From the NCBI RefSeq assembly GCF_020781975.1, contig NZ_JAJGNI010000016.1, positions 1 to 33,137 on the forward strand: 33,137 nucleotides of DNA. The letters run 5' to 3'. Both the position numbers and the translations under genes were made by a program. Shown piece after piece: positions 23,367 through 30,849 of the stretch. Each line of letters starts with the position of its first letter. The first letter of the stretch is position 1. Under the pieces are notes generated by a model. That model did not search any database. It was not told where the DNA came from and worked only from the letters and a program-made list of their open reading frames with translations. The stretch comes from Microbacterium schleiferi (lineage in GTDB: Bacteria; Actinomycetota; Actinomycetes; Actinomycetales; Microbacteriaceae).

Positions 23367-24743
23367 GTGCAGGCGCCCGAACTCTCCGCAGAGCAAGAGG
23401 CGCTGTTCCGACTCATCGAGGACACGCGCGACCACGTGTTCGTGACCGGTCGGGCCGGAACCGGCAAGTCGACGCTCCTGCAGCACCTGTCCTACCGGAC
23501 CAGCAAACAGATCGCCGTCTGTGCGCCCACCGGTGTCGCTGCCCTCAACGTCGAAGGCCAGACGATCCACTCTCTGCTGCGCTTGCCGATCGGTTTGATC
23601 GCGGACGCCGACCTCGAGCATCCGGATGCCACCCGCAAGCTGCTGAACGCCATCGACACCCTCGTGATCGACGAGATCTCGATGGTCAACGCCGACGTCA
23701 TGGACGCCATCGATCGTTCCCTTCGGCAGGCACGAGGTCGGCGTGCCGAGCCGTTCGGTGGAGTGCAGATCGTCATGTTCGGGGATCCGTACCAGCTCGC
23801 GCCGGTGCCGCCACGACATGGCGACGAGCAGCGGTACATCCGCGATCACTACCGGTCGTTCTGGTTCTTCGATGCGCGGGTGTGGGCGGGGTCGGACGCG
23901 GCGCTTCCCGGATCGGAGGGGTCGTCGCTGCTGGATCTCGGGCGGTACGGCGCATCGCTCCAGATCCGCGAGCTCACCGAGATCCACCGGCAATCCGATC
24001 CGGAGTTCCGCCGGATGCTGGGAGCCGTACGCCACGGTCGGGTCACCGCCGACATCGCCCAGGTGCTCAACGACACTGGCGCTCGCACCCCGCCGGTGGG
24101 TGGGGCCGACGAACCTCCGATCATCACGCTTGCCACACGCAACGACATCGTCACCCGCATCAACCGTGCTCACCTGGATGCGCTGCCGGGTGCGACTCAG
24201 ACGGCGCACGCCGAGATCAGCGGTGACTTCGGACGTGGGGATGCCGCGTATCCCGCCGACGCGGAACTGCAGCTCAAGGTGGGTGCTCAGGTCATGTTCT
24301 TGCGCAACGACGTGTCGACATTCGGCCAGCCGCCCCGGTGGGTGAACGGCACCATCGGAACCGTGACGCGGATCGCCGGCGGCACGGTGCGCGTGGAGGT
24401 CGATGGTGAACAGATGGATGTCGAGCCCGCCGTCTGGGAAAGGTTCCGGTACGCGTACAACTCGTCGACGCGGTCGATCTCGCGCGAGATCGTGGCGGAG
24501 TTCACCCAGTTCCCGCTGCGCCTGGCGTGGGCGGTGACGATTCATAAGTCGCAGGGGAAGACGTACGACAGAGCCATCATCGACCTGGGCTCGGGTGCTT
24601 TCGCGCCCGGCCAGACCTACGTGGCGCTGAGCCGCCTGACCTCGCTTGACGGGCTCTACCTGACGCGCCCGTTGCGGCCCCGTGACATCCGGGTCGACCC
24701 CGATGTGCAGCGGTTCATGGCTGCCGTCCGCGGGCGAGCCTGA
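23367..24743 (+). CDS. PIF1-like superfamily 1B DNA helicase
   Basis: The 458-aa protein is an ATP-dependent 5'-3' DNA helicase of the PIF1/RecD-like group. Walker A is FVTGRAGTGKSTLLQ (28-36 core), followed by CAPTGVAALNVEGQTIHSLL, the motif Ia region of PIF1. Walker B is LVIDEISMVNADVMD (D102, E103). VMFGDPYQLAPV is motif III. The C-terminal UvrD_C_2 part shows AVTIHKSQGKTYDRAIIDLG (motif V, from 389) and TYVALSRLTSLDGLYL (motif VI). The length is short, so it is essentially only the helicase core. No neighbouring nuclease suggests a defence system. The start is GTG 23367. Confidence 0.9.
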   Translation: MQAPELSAEQEALFRLIEDTRDHVFVTGRAGTGKSTLLQHLSYRTSKQIAVCAPTGVAALNVEGQTIHSLLRLPIGLIADADLEHPDATRKLLNAIDTLVIDEISMVNADVMDAIDRSLRQARGRRAEPFGGVQIVMFGDPYQLAPVPPRHGDEQRYIRDHYRSFWFFDARVWAGSDAALPGSEGSSLLDLGRYGASLQIRELTEIHRQSDPEFRRMLGAVRHGRVTADIAQVLNDTGARTPPVGGADEPPIITLATRNDIVTRINRAHLDALPGATQTAHAEISGDFGRGDAAYPADAELQLKVGAQVMFLRNDVSTFGQPPRWVNGTIGTVTRIAGGTVRVEVDGEQMDVEPAVWERFRYAYNSSTRSISREIVAEFTQFPLRLAWAVTIHKSQGKTYDRAIIDLGSGAFAPGQTYVALSRLTSLDGLYLTRPLRPRDIRVDPDVQRFMAAVRGRA

Positions 24744-24744
24744 G

Positions 24745-24760
24745 GATCGCTCAGGCGATC
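24745..24760. terminator. Small hairpin between convergent genes
   Basis: GATCGC-TCAG-GCGATC is a perfect 6-bp stem with a 4-base loop, placed where the helicase and heme oxygenase genes converge. It overlaps the heme oxygenase stop codon. It is short, so terminator function is tentative. Confidence 0.35.
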
Positions 24761-25416
24761 TCGGCGATGCTGCCCGAAGCCTTGGCGGCGGCAAGGTCGA
24801 CGAAGACATCGGTGTTGAACTGGTAGGCGCGGAGCACTTCGTCGATGACGCGCTCCTGTTCGTCGGCGTCCCAGGGAGCGGCATCCAGTTGCTCCCGATA
24901 CACGTCCTTGAACGCGCGCGGGTCGGCGATGTCGTCGAAGACGTAGAAGCCGATGCCGTTGGTCTCGAAGCCGAATTGACGCGCCATGAGCTTGCCGATG
25001 AACTGGCCGCCCGAAAGGTCGCCGAGGTAGCGGGTGTAATGGTGGGCGACGAATCCCCCGGCCCAGGTGGAGCCGACCTCGTTGATCCGGTCGACGTAAC
25101 GCTGGGTACTCGGGAGTGGGGCGATCCGGTCGCGCCAATCCGGTCCGATGAGGAACTCGAGGTCGGCCTCCAGCGCCGGAATGCGGGTGAGCTTCTCGCT
25201 GATGAAGGGCGCGGCGACGGGGTCGTGGCGCATCACCTCGGCAGCGCGCTCGATCGCGTCGTACATGAACCAGTGCTGGGCGACCAGCGCGATGTAGTCC
25301 TCGCGCGTGCCCTCGCCCTTCATGAGATCGCTCATGAAGCCGGCGTGTTCACTGCCCGAGTGGGCATTGCTCGAACGCTCGCGCAGGGCGGCCGAGAATG
25401 GGGTCACGGGTGTCAT
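24751..25416 (-). CDS. hmuO: Biliverdin-producing heme oxygenase
   Basis: The 221-aa protein is a canonical heme oxygenase, which opens heme to biliverdin, CO and Fe2+ for iron acquisition. The proximal ligand is H19 in SSNAHSGSEHAGFMSDLMKG, close to the Corynebacterium HmuO sequence. The distal helix has the flexible glycine motif YLGDLSGGQFIGK. VAHHYTRYLGDLSGG and GLEFYVFDDIAD-type regions (here GIGFYVFDDIADP) are also conserved. ATG 25416 is chosen because a TACACT box and a DtxR-like operator lie directly upstream; an in-frame ATG at 25488 would lie beyond them. A DUF2470 gene precedes it on the same strand. Confidence 0.93.
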   Translation of the reverse strand: MTPVTPFSAALRERSSNAHSGSEHAGFMSDLMKGEGTREDYIALVAQHWFMYDAIERAAEVMRHDPVAAPFISEKLTRIPALEADLEFLIGPDWRDRIAPLPSTQRYVDRINEVGSTWAGGFVAHHYTRYLGDLSGGQFIGKLMARQFGFETNGIGFYVFDDIADPRAFKDVYREQLDAAPWDADEQERVIDEVLRAYQFNTDVFVDLAAAKASGSIAEIA

Positions 25417-25423
25417 GGGCACC

Positions 25424-25429
25424 AGTGTA
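25424..25429 (-). promoter_or_regulatory. Putative hmuO -10 box (TACACT), leaderless type
   Basis: On the minus strand TACACT ends 7 bases before ATG 25416. A TTGTCA 19 bases further upstream may serve as the -35. Confidence 0.55.
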
Positions 25430-25432
25430 CCT

Positions 25433-25451
25433 TCAGGTAAGCAGAACCTGA
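25433..25451 (-). promoter_or_regulatory. Putative DtxR/IdeR operator of hmuO
   Basis: The plus strand reads TCAGGTAAGCAGAACCTGA, 19 bases with perfect 6-base arms (TCAGGT/ACCTGA) and a 7-base centre. This is the length and layout of DtxR/IdeR iron boxes (consensus TTAGGTTAGSCTAACCTAA). It lies between the -35 and -10 of hmuO, so an iron-loaded repressor would block transcription. Confidence 0.75.
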
Positions 25452-25488
25452 CAAGCCCAAAGTCCCCGTGGTTGCGGGTCGGCGCCAC

Positions 25489-25797
25489 TCACTCGTGCGG
25501 TCGGGGCTGGACTCCCAGACGCTCGCACGCCGCGTCATAGAGCTTCACGATCTCGGCCCGAATCTGCGGGCGCTCCGTGATGGGGCCCCCCGGCCATGGC
25601 ACGGACACGGTGACCGTCGCGCCATCGCCCATTTCGGCATCCCACACGCCGCCGTTGCCGTCGAGATCCGACATGACCGCACTCACGGCATCCGCCTGCC
25701 CGAACGCCCTGACGATCAGAAGATTGTCGCCGCCGTGGTCGCCGTTCATGTGGGCAAGGACGCCGGTGCGGATGCTGTCGTCGAAGCGATACGTCAT
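25489..25797 (-). CDS. DUF2470 domain protein (heme/iron-related)
   Basis: The 102-aa protein consists of one DUF2470 domain. IRTGVLAHMNGDHGGDNLLIVRAFG is the hallmark His-Met-Asn-x-Asp-His segment also found at the C-terminus of HugZ-type heme-utilisation proteins. VWDAEMGDGATVTVSVPWPGGPITER follows. ATG 25797 sits 6 bases after TACGCT on the minus strand (25804-25809), another leaderless-type start. An extended frame to 26022 has no family similarity. It lies 72 bases upstream of hmuO on the same strand, which supports a role in heme-iron metabolism. Confidence 0.85.
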   Translation of the reverse strand: MTYRFDDSIRTGVLAHMNGDHGGDNLLIVRAFGQADAVSAVMSDLDGNGGVWDAEMGDGATVTVSVPWPGGPITERPQIRAEIVKLYDAACERLGVQPRPHE

Positions 25798-25803
25798 GGT
25801 CAC

Positions 25804-25809
25804 AGCGTA
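25804..25809 (-). promoter_or_regulatory. Putative -10 box (TACGCT) for the DUF2470 gene
   Basis: TACGCT on the minus strand ends 6 bases before ATG 25797. No iron box is visible next to it, unlike for hmuO. Confidence 0.45.
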
Positions 25810-25876
25810 GGGGCCGTGATCTTCGTGTGATGTTGATGTGTTTGAATGCTGAATGCACGAACAACGGGGGTTGGGT

Positions 25877-27169
25877 ATGGGTGCGACGATCCTCAGGAGG
25901 CGATGGAGCGCCCTCGGGATCGCGACGGTTGCCCTCGCGGCCACCCTGGTTGGGTGCGCTCCCACGGAAACCGTCGAGATCGACGTGCCGGCCCAGGTCG
26001 AGGGCGGCTTTCCCGCCGACACTCAGTCGCAGCTGGATGCGGCGCTGGCCGAGGCCATGGCCGCGACCGGATCGTCGGGCGCCATCGTGGGCGTCTGGGC
26101 GCCCTGGAGCGGCTCCTGGGTCGCCGGCGTCGGGACGCAGTCTCCGTCGAGCTCGCAGGAGGTCACCTCCGACATGGAGTTCCGCGCAGCGCGCGTGACG
26201 CGTGCCATGACCTGCGACGTGCTCTACGCGCTCGTCGAGAAGGAGGTCGTCGCCCTTGGCGACAAGGTCTCAGACTACGTCGGGGGCGCATCCGGCCTGG
26301 AAGACGTGACCCTGGGTCAGCTGTGCGACAGCTCGTCGGGCCTCGGCGCATCAGCGCCCTCGCTCTGGAATGACTGGCTGAAGACCCCGAACCGCGAGTG
26401 GCCCCCGCTCGAACTCGCCGCCTACGGCATGGGGCGAGAGCGCACCACCGATCCCGGCGACGCCTTCGTCGACTCGGATGCCGGTTACTTCTTGCTCGGT
26501 CTCGCGCTCGAGACGGCGACGGCGACATCCCTGCCCGACCTCGTCGAGCAGTACGTCACGGAGCCTCTCGCTCTCGATTCCACGTGGCTACCCGGTCCGG
26601 AGCCGGCGACACCGTCCGGTGACAGCGACACGCCGTCGCTGCGCGGCAACAACTCGCTGCCGGGCGAGGACGGGCAGTTGCTGTGCGCCGACCCCCTCGA
26701 TATCACCACGCTATCCGCGAGCATCGGCTACGCCGACTCGGGAGCGGTCTCGACGATCACCGATCTTGGTCGCTACGCGCAGGCGCTTGCCACCGGCGCA
26801 CTGCTGGCAGATGACCAGACGCGGTTCGATAGCCCCCGCGCGGTGTACCCGGGCGCACCGACCTGGTACACCTATGACGGCGGAGCCTTCACCGCTGGGG
26901 GCCTGATCGGTCAGCACGGCGCGATTCCGGGGTATCTCACAGCTGCCTACGCCGACCCCGACACCGGCCTCACTGTGGCGGTCGTCCTCAACAACTCCGC
27001 GGCTCCCGCGGGGCTTGCCGCCAACCTCGCCTGGGAACTTGCCGCGATCGCCTCGAAGGCCCCCGCCGCGGCAGGCGAAACAGCCCCCGCGGCCGGGCTG
27101 CCGTGGACCGCCGAACAGCAGGCCGAGACCATCCGCGGCGCAGCGGTGTGCCCGCTGCCTCAGCCGTGA
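25877..27169 (+). CDS. Lipoprotein with serine beta-lactamase/DD-peptidase fold, catalytic residues lost
   Basis: The 430-aa lipoprotein has a signal peptide ending in the lipobox LVGC (C27). The body aligns with class C-like beta-lactamase/DD-carboxypeptidase proteins: EFRAARVTRAMT, LEDVTLGQLCDSSSGLG, FVDSDAGYFLLGLALE and GQHGAIPGYLTA are recognisable family blocks. The catalytic residues are replaced. S-x-x-K is R106-V-T-R109, Y-x-N is D199-S-D201, and the H-x-G block reads G-Q-H-G. It is therefore probably not a hydrolase but a binding or sensing lipoprotein. The frame is open throughout, with no sign of decay. ATG 25877 follows a G-rich stretch; ATG 25853 is an alternative start. Confidence 0.82.
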   Translation: MGATILRRRWSALGIATVALAATLVGCAPTETVEIDVPAQVEGGFPADTQSQLDAALAEAMAATGSSGAIVGVWAPWSGSWVAGVGTQSPSSSQEVTSDMEFRAARVTRAMTCDVLYALVEKEVVALGDKVSDYVGGASGLEDVTLGQLCDSSSGLGASAPSLWNDWLKTPNREWPPLELAAYGMGRERTTDPGDAFVDSDAGYFLLGLALETATATSLPDLVEQYVTEPLALDSTWLPGPEPATPSGDSDTPSLRGNNSLPGEDGQLLCADPLDITTLSASIGYADSGAVSTITDLGRYAQALATGALLADDQTRFDSPRAVYPGAPTWYTYDGGAFTAGGLIGQHGAIPGYLTAAYADPDTGLTVAVVLNNSAAPAGLAANLAWELAAIASKAPAAAGETAPAAGLPWTAEQQAETIRGAAVCPLPQP

Positions 27170-27182
27170 CCACGGACGCGGG

Positions 27183-28097
27183 GTGAACGCACCGCGCGCC
27201 GTCCCCCTGTCGTCGCCGCCGTTCGCGGTCGGGATGGTCGTCACGGGTCTGGTGTGTCAGGAGCTCGGGGCATCGCTCGCCGTGCTCTTGTTCCCCGCCC
27301 TCGGGCCCCTCGGGATCGTCTTCCTGCGCCTCGGCTTCTCGGCCGTCATCCTCATGATCATCGCTCGGCCGAGCCTTCGCGGTCATACGCCGGCAGCCTG
27401 GCGATCGGTCATCGGGTTCGGTCTGGTCCTCGCCCTCATGAACTGCCTGTTCTATCTGGCGCTCGCACGACTTCCTCTCGGGGTCACCGTGACGATCGAG
27501 GTACTCGGACCGCTCGTGCTCTCGGTGATCGCCGCGCGTCGCGCCAGCGCCTGGCTGTGGGCGGGACTCGCGCTCGTCGGGGTCATCGCCCTGGCCGGCG
27601 GCGGCTGGGACCGATTGGATCCCCTCGGCGTGCTGTTCGCCCTGGGAGCTGCCTCTAGTTGGGCGCTGTACATCCTCGCTTCTGCGCGGGTGGGGCGTGA
27701 GTTTCCGCGCCTCGATGGGCTCGCTCTCGCAATGGTCGTGGGGGCGCTTGCGGCACTGCCGTGGGGGTTGATCGCCGCCGGTGGCGCGCTCGTGCGCGTC
27801 GATCTGCTCGCGTTGGGCGCGGCAGTGGCAGTGCTGTCTTCGACCATCCCGTATGCACTCGAACTGTTGGCGCTGCGACGGCTGGCGGCATCCGCCTTCG
27901 CGATCTTGATGAGTCTCGCCCCGGCGACAGCGACCCTTGCCGGCTGGCTGCTGCTCGGTCAGGGCATGACGTGGCTCGAGATCGCCGGAGTCGCGCTGGT
28001 CATCGCCGCGAGCATCGGTGCGGTGCGTGCAGCATCAGCCCGAACGACAACCGGCGCGCGGGGACCGGATGTCGCGCCAGCTGAGCCCTTGCCGTGA
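27183..28097 (+). CDS. EamA-family (RhtA-like) transporter
   Basis: The 304-aa membrane protein has ten hydrophobic helices in two repeated EamA halves. Landmarks include GPLGIVFLRLGFSAVILMII, MNCLFYLALARLPLGVTVTIEVLGPLVLSV and, in the second half, LSSTIPYALELLALRRLAASAFAILMSLAPATATLAGWLLLGQ. This is closest to the RhtA branch, which exports threonine/homoserine or purine-related compounds, so the substrate is uncertain. GTG 27183 is chosen because the family begins there. It starts 13 bases after the lipoprotein gene and converges with the nucleoside hydrolase gene 21 bases away, with no obvious terminator between. Confidence 0.9.
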   Translation: MNAPRAVPLSSPPFAVGMVVTGLVCQELGASLAVLLFPALGPLGIVFLRLGFSAVILMIIARPSLRGHTPAAWRSVIGFGLVLALMNCLFYLALARLPLGVTVTIEVLGPLVLSVIAARRASAWLWAGLALVGVIALAGGGWDRLDPLGVLFALGAASSWALYILASARVGREFPRLDGLALAMVVGALAALPWGLIAAGGALVRVDLLALGAAVAVLSSTIPYALELLALRRLAASAFAILMSLAPATATLAGWLLLGQGMTWLEIAGVALVIAASIGAVRAASARTTTGARGPDVAPAEPLP

Positions 28098-28118
28098 ACC
28101 CGTGCCGCCTGACGCGAG

Positions 28119-29087
28119 CTACTGCGCGGCCGCGTCGCCGAGGATCGTCGACACCAGGTGCGCGGTGAGGGTATCGGAGCCCTCGAAGAGCACCCGGGTC
28201 CGCACACCCTGGTGATCGCGAGGGCCGAGGCGCTGCCCGCGCATATCGACGACGGTCGAGCCGCGAGAGGGTCCGTCGGTCGTATCGATGACGACGGGAA
28301 CTCGCAGGCCAGGGCCGATGCCCGGGGCGCCGGCCGCGGCCATCGCCGCCAGCGGGTCGTGGAGCGGGCTCAGCCGGGCGCCGAACTGAGGCACATAGAA
28401 GTCGAGGTAGTGATCGAGGATCTCGCCGACAGCGCGGGCGAACGGATCAGCGGAGGCGAGCAAGAGGCCGCGGTCGCTGTCGGTGAGGATGTGATTCATC
28501 GTGACGTCCAGGGGAACGAACGTCACATCCCAGTCGGCCCGCGCGAGGGCGTCGGCAGCCTCGGGGTCGTTGAAGATGTTCGCCTCCGCGACGGGAGTGA
28601 TGTTGCCGGGGACGAGAGCTGCGCCACCCATCGTCGTGACACCGGCGATCCGCGACGGCAGCGAGGGGTCTCGCTCCAGAGCGATCGCGATGTTGGTGAC
28701 GGGCCCGATAGTGAGGATGTGAAGCGCGCCAGCGTGAGCGTGGGACAGCTCGAGAAGAAGGTCTGCAGCGTCGCGATACGAGGCCGTGTTTCCTGCCTCG
28801 GGAAGGGCGACACCACCGATGCCGTTGGCGCCGTGCACGTGTGGCGCGCCGCCACTGTAGGGGTGGCTGAGGTGGTCGTGAGCGCCGACAGCGACGGGGA
28901 TGTCGGGCGCGCCCGCCAGCGCCAGGAGGTCGAGGGTGTTGCGGGCCGCCTGCGCGGCATCCGTGTTGCCGCTGACCGTTCCGATGCCGACCAGCTCCAC
29001 CAGGGGCGAGCGCAGCAGGTAGGCCAGGGCGACGGTGTCGTCGATACCGGTGTCGCAGTCGAGGTAGAGCGGAAGTGGCGCAGTCAT
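28119..29087 (-). CDS. Inosine-uridine-type nucleoside hydrolase
   Basis: The 322-aa enzyme hydrolyses the N-glycosidic bond of ribonucleosides to give ribose and a free base. The calcium-binding signature DCDTGIDDTVAL (D10, D12, D16, D17) is at the N-terminus. GTVSGNTDAAQAARNTLDLL, LTIGPVTNIAIALERDPSL, EANIFNDPEAA and SPLHDPLAAMAA are the other conserved blocks. Purine versus pyrimidine preference cannot be assigned. ATG 29087 follows GGGAG; an in-frame ATG at 29141 would add 18 residues outside the family. It is divergent from a ribokinase gene that would use the released ribose. Confidence 0.93.
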   Translation of the reverse strand: MTAPLPLYLDCDTGIDDTVALAYLLRSPLVELVGIGTVSGNTDAAQAARNTLDLLALAGAPDIPVAVGAHDHLSHPYSGGAPHVHGANGIGGVALPEAGNTASYRDAADLLLELSHAHAGALHILTIGPVTNIAIALERDPSLPSRIAGVTTMGGAALVPGNITPVAEANIFNDPEAADALARADWDVTFVPLDVTMNHILTDSDRGLLLASADPFARAVGEILDHYLDFYVPQFGARLSPLHDPLAAMAAAGAPGIGPGLRVPVVIDTTDGPSRGSTVVDMRGQRLGPRDHQGVRTRVLFEGSDTLTAHLVSTILGDAAAQ

Positions 29088-29210
29088 GTCGCTCCCGAAG
29101 ATGAGGTGAGCGGACGGCGCTGTCCGGGGCGCGTCGCGCACCCCTTCGGTTATATCGCGCGGTGACCCCTTGGTCGTAGCCGGGGTGATGCCGCGTGATG
29201 GAATGTGGAC
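29088..29210. promoter_or_regulatory. Divergent promoter region of nucleoside hydrolase and ribokinase genes
   Basis: The gap must drive both genes. On the minus strand TATAAC (29149-29154) is a reasonable -10 for the hydrolase. GACC-CCTT-GGTC at 29164-29175 is a short palindrome. I see no strong LacI-type operator. Confidence 0.3.
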
Positions 29211-30047
29211 ATGACATCCCCAGCCCCCGGTCCGCTCTGTGTGGTCGGAAGCATCAACGTCGACATTTCGGTCACCGTGGATCAGCTCCCGGTCCCCGGT
29301 GAGACGGTGCGTGGTGTCGGGCCGGTTCGGGGCGCCGGCGGCAAAGGGGCGAATCAGGCAGCTGCAGCCGCTCGACTGGGCGCGGCGGTACGGATGCTCG
29401 GGGCCGTTGGAGACGACGCCGACGGTCGGGCCATGCTCGAGAACCTGCGCCGCGCGGGAGTCGACACGTCAGGCATCCGTGTCGTCGCAGAACCGACGGG
29501 AACGGCAATCATCACGGTGGATGCCGCGGGCGAGAACACAATCGTGGTGTGCGCGGGCGCCAACGATACGGTCGATGGCGCGGGCCAGTTCACGCCCGAC
29601 GAAGCCGTGCTCGCGCAGTTGGAGATCCCTCCGCACGCGATCGAGACTCTCGCGGCATCCGTGCCCGGGTTCTTCGCGCTGAACGCAGCGCCGGCGCGGG
29701 ACATCCCAGCATCGGTCCTGCAGCGTGCGGACCTCGTGATCGTCAACGACGCCGAGTTCGCCGCTCTGCCATCAGTCTCGGCGGCGCAGCTGGTCGTGGT
29801 CACACACGGCGCGCGCGGGGCGTCGCTGTGGCGTGACGGTGAGCGGGTCCTGACCGCTCCGTCACCCGTGGTCGAAGCCGTGAGCGCCGTCGGCGCCGGG
29901 GATGCCTTCAGCGCGGCTATCACGCTCGCCGTGCACGCCGGATGGCCCGACGATGTCGCGCTGGCGGCCGCGTGCGCGGTGGGCGCCGACGCGGTGACCC
30001 ACGTCGGCGCCCAGCCTCCCCTTCGCTCGCTCGATCAGTACCGGTGA
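29211..30047 (+). CDS. rbsK: Ribokinase (PfkB family)
   Basis: The 278-aa sugar kinase phosphorylates ribose to ribose-5-phosphate. PfkB family signatures are clear: VVGSINVDISVTVDQLPVPGETV at the start, GGKGANQAAAAARLGA, and the anion-hole/catalytic motif VGAGDAFSAA (G228 to F233) with base D231. TGTAIITVDAAGENTIVVCAGAN is typical of ribokinases. ATG 29211 is chosen; GTG 29205, two codons earlier, is also possible. Being divergent from a nucleoside hydrolase gene, it probably completes nucleoside ribose salvage. It converges with the ABC permease gene 3 bases away. Confidence 0.92.
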   Translation: MTSPAPGPLCVVGSINVDISVTVDQLPVPGETVRGVGPVRGAGGKGANQAAAAARLGAAVRMLGAVGDDADGRAMLENLRRAGVDTSGIRVVAEPTGTAIITVDAAGENTIVVCAGANDTVDGAGQFTPDEAVLAQLEIPPHAIETLAASVPGFFALNAAPARDIPASVLQRADLVIVNDAEFAALPSVSAAQLVVVTHGARGASLWRDGERVLTAPSPVVEAVSAVGAGDAFSAAITLAVHAGWPDDVALAAACAVGADAVTHVGAQPPLRSLDQYR

Positions 30048-30050
30048 TCC

Positions 30051-30848
30051 TCAGCCGGTGACATCGCGGGAGCGCAGCGCAAGGGCTGCAGCTCCGGTGA
30101 ACACGATCGCGACGCCCCAGACCGCCGCGATGCCCCACCCGAGTCCCGATTCAAGCGGCGACTCGCTGTAGGCCCAGGAGTACGGCGACAGCCGTTCAAC
30201 CCACGCGAGATCCTCGGACTGGTTCGCGACAGCCTGAAGTGCGTACCCGTAGACGGCGATTCCCGCACCGGCCGCGACCCCGGCGATCCGGCGACCGGAG
30301 ATCGCTCCGGCCAGCAGCGCGGCTGTGGCAGACAGTGCCCCCAGCCCAGTGAGGGCTGCTGTGGCAGCGACGATTCCGGATGCTTCGAGCCCGAGTTCCG
30401 AGGGACCGTTGAGGACCCCGACCACCACGCCGATGACGACGCCGAGCGCGATGAGCTTGACGAGGATAGCCAGCGCGTTCTCGAGGACATAGGCAACGCG
30501 GCCGATGCCGTGGGCGAGGTCGAGTTCCAGGCGGCCGTTCTCTTCGGCGCCACCGATCGCGCTCGCTCCCCAGGCGGTGGTTGCGATGACGATGAGCGCG
30601 AAACCGATCAGACCGAAGAAGGTTGCTTGCGCATATCCCGAGCCGGTGCCGATCTGGTCATAGCCGAGCGCGTCGACCAACTCCGGGGGAAGGGTGGCGA
30701 TGATCTCCTCGAGCGAGCCGTTGCTGCCGAACGATGGAAACAGGGGAAGGTACAGAGCAAGGGCCGCGGTCAGACCCAGCGCCCACGCGAGCAGCCCGCG
30801 CCAGGAGTCGCGCAGGTTCCGGCCTGCGACAGGAAGCACACCGGCCAT
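30051..30848 (-). CDS. ABC-2-type transporter permease
   Basis: The 265-aa membrane protein has about six helices, with a large external loop after the first (FPSFGSNGSLEEIIATLPPELVDALGYDQIGTGSGYAQATFFG). That loop is typical of export-type ABC-2 permeases of the drug and antibiotic group. QSEDLAWVERLSPYSWAYSESPLESG before the last helices is also typical. It starts one base after the stop of the ATPase gene, so it is coupled to it. The TetR-ATPase-permease order suggests an inducible exporter. The substrate is unknown. Confidence 0.9.
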   Translation of the reverse strand: MAGVLPVAGRNLRDSWRGLLAWALGLTAALALYLPLFPSFGSNGSLEEIIATLPPELVDALGYDQIGTGSGYAQATFFGLIGFALIVIATTAWGASAIGGAEENGRLELDLAHGIGRVAYVLENALAILVKLIALGVVIGVVVGVLNGPSELGLEASGIVAATAALTGLGALSATAALLAGAISGRRIAGVAAGAGIAVYGYALQAVANQSEDLAWVERLSPYSWAYSESPLESGLGWGIAAVWGVAIVFTGAAALALRSRDVTG

Positions 30849-30849
30849 G

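Noticed and set aside
23367..24743. A helicase-based defence system
   Set aside because: No nuclease, methylase or other defence gene is adjacent, and PIF1-like helicases of this kind are ordinary chromosomal genes in actinobacteria.
23295..24884. A 529-codon open frame on the minus strand
   Set aside because: It is the antisense shadow of the PIF1-like helicase gene, whose motifs are all intact on the plus strand.
29088..29210. A LacI/DeoR-type operator between the nucleoside hydrolase and ribokinase genes
   Set aside because: Only short or poorly matched palindromes are present; none resembles a regulator site strongly enough to report.
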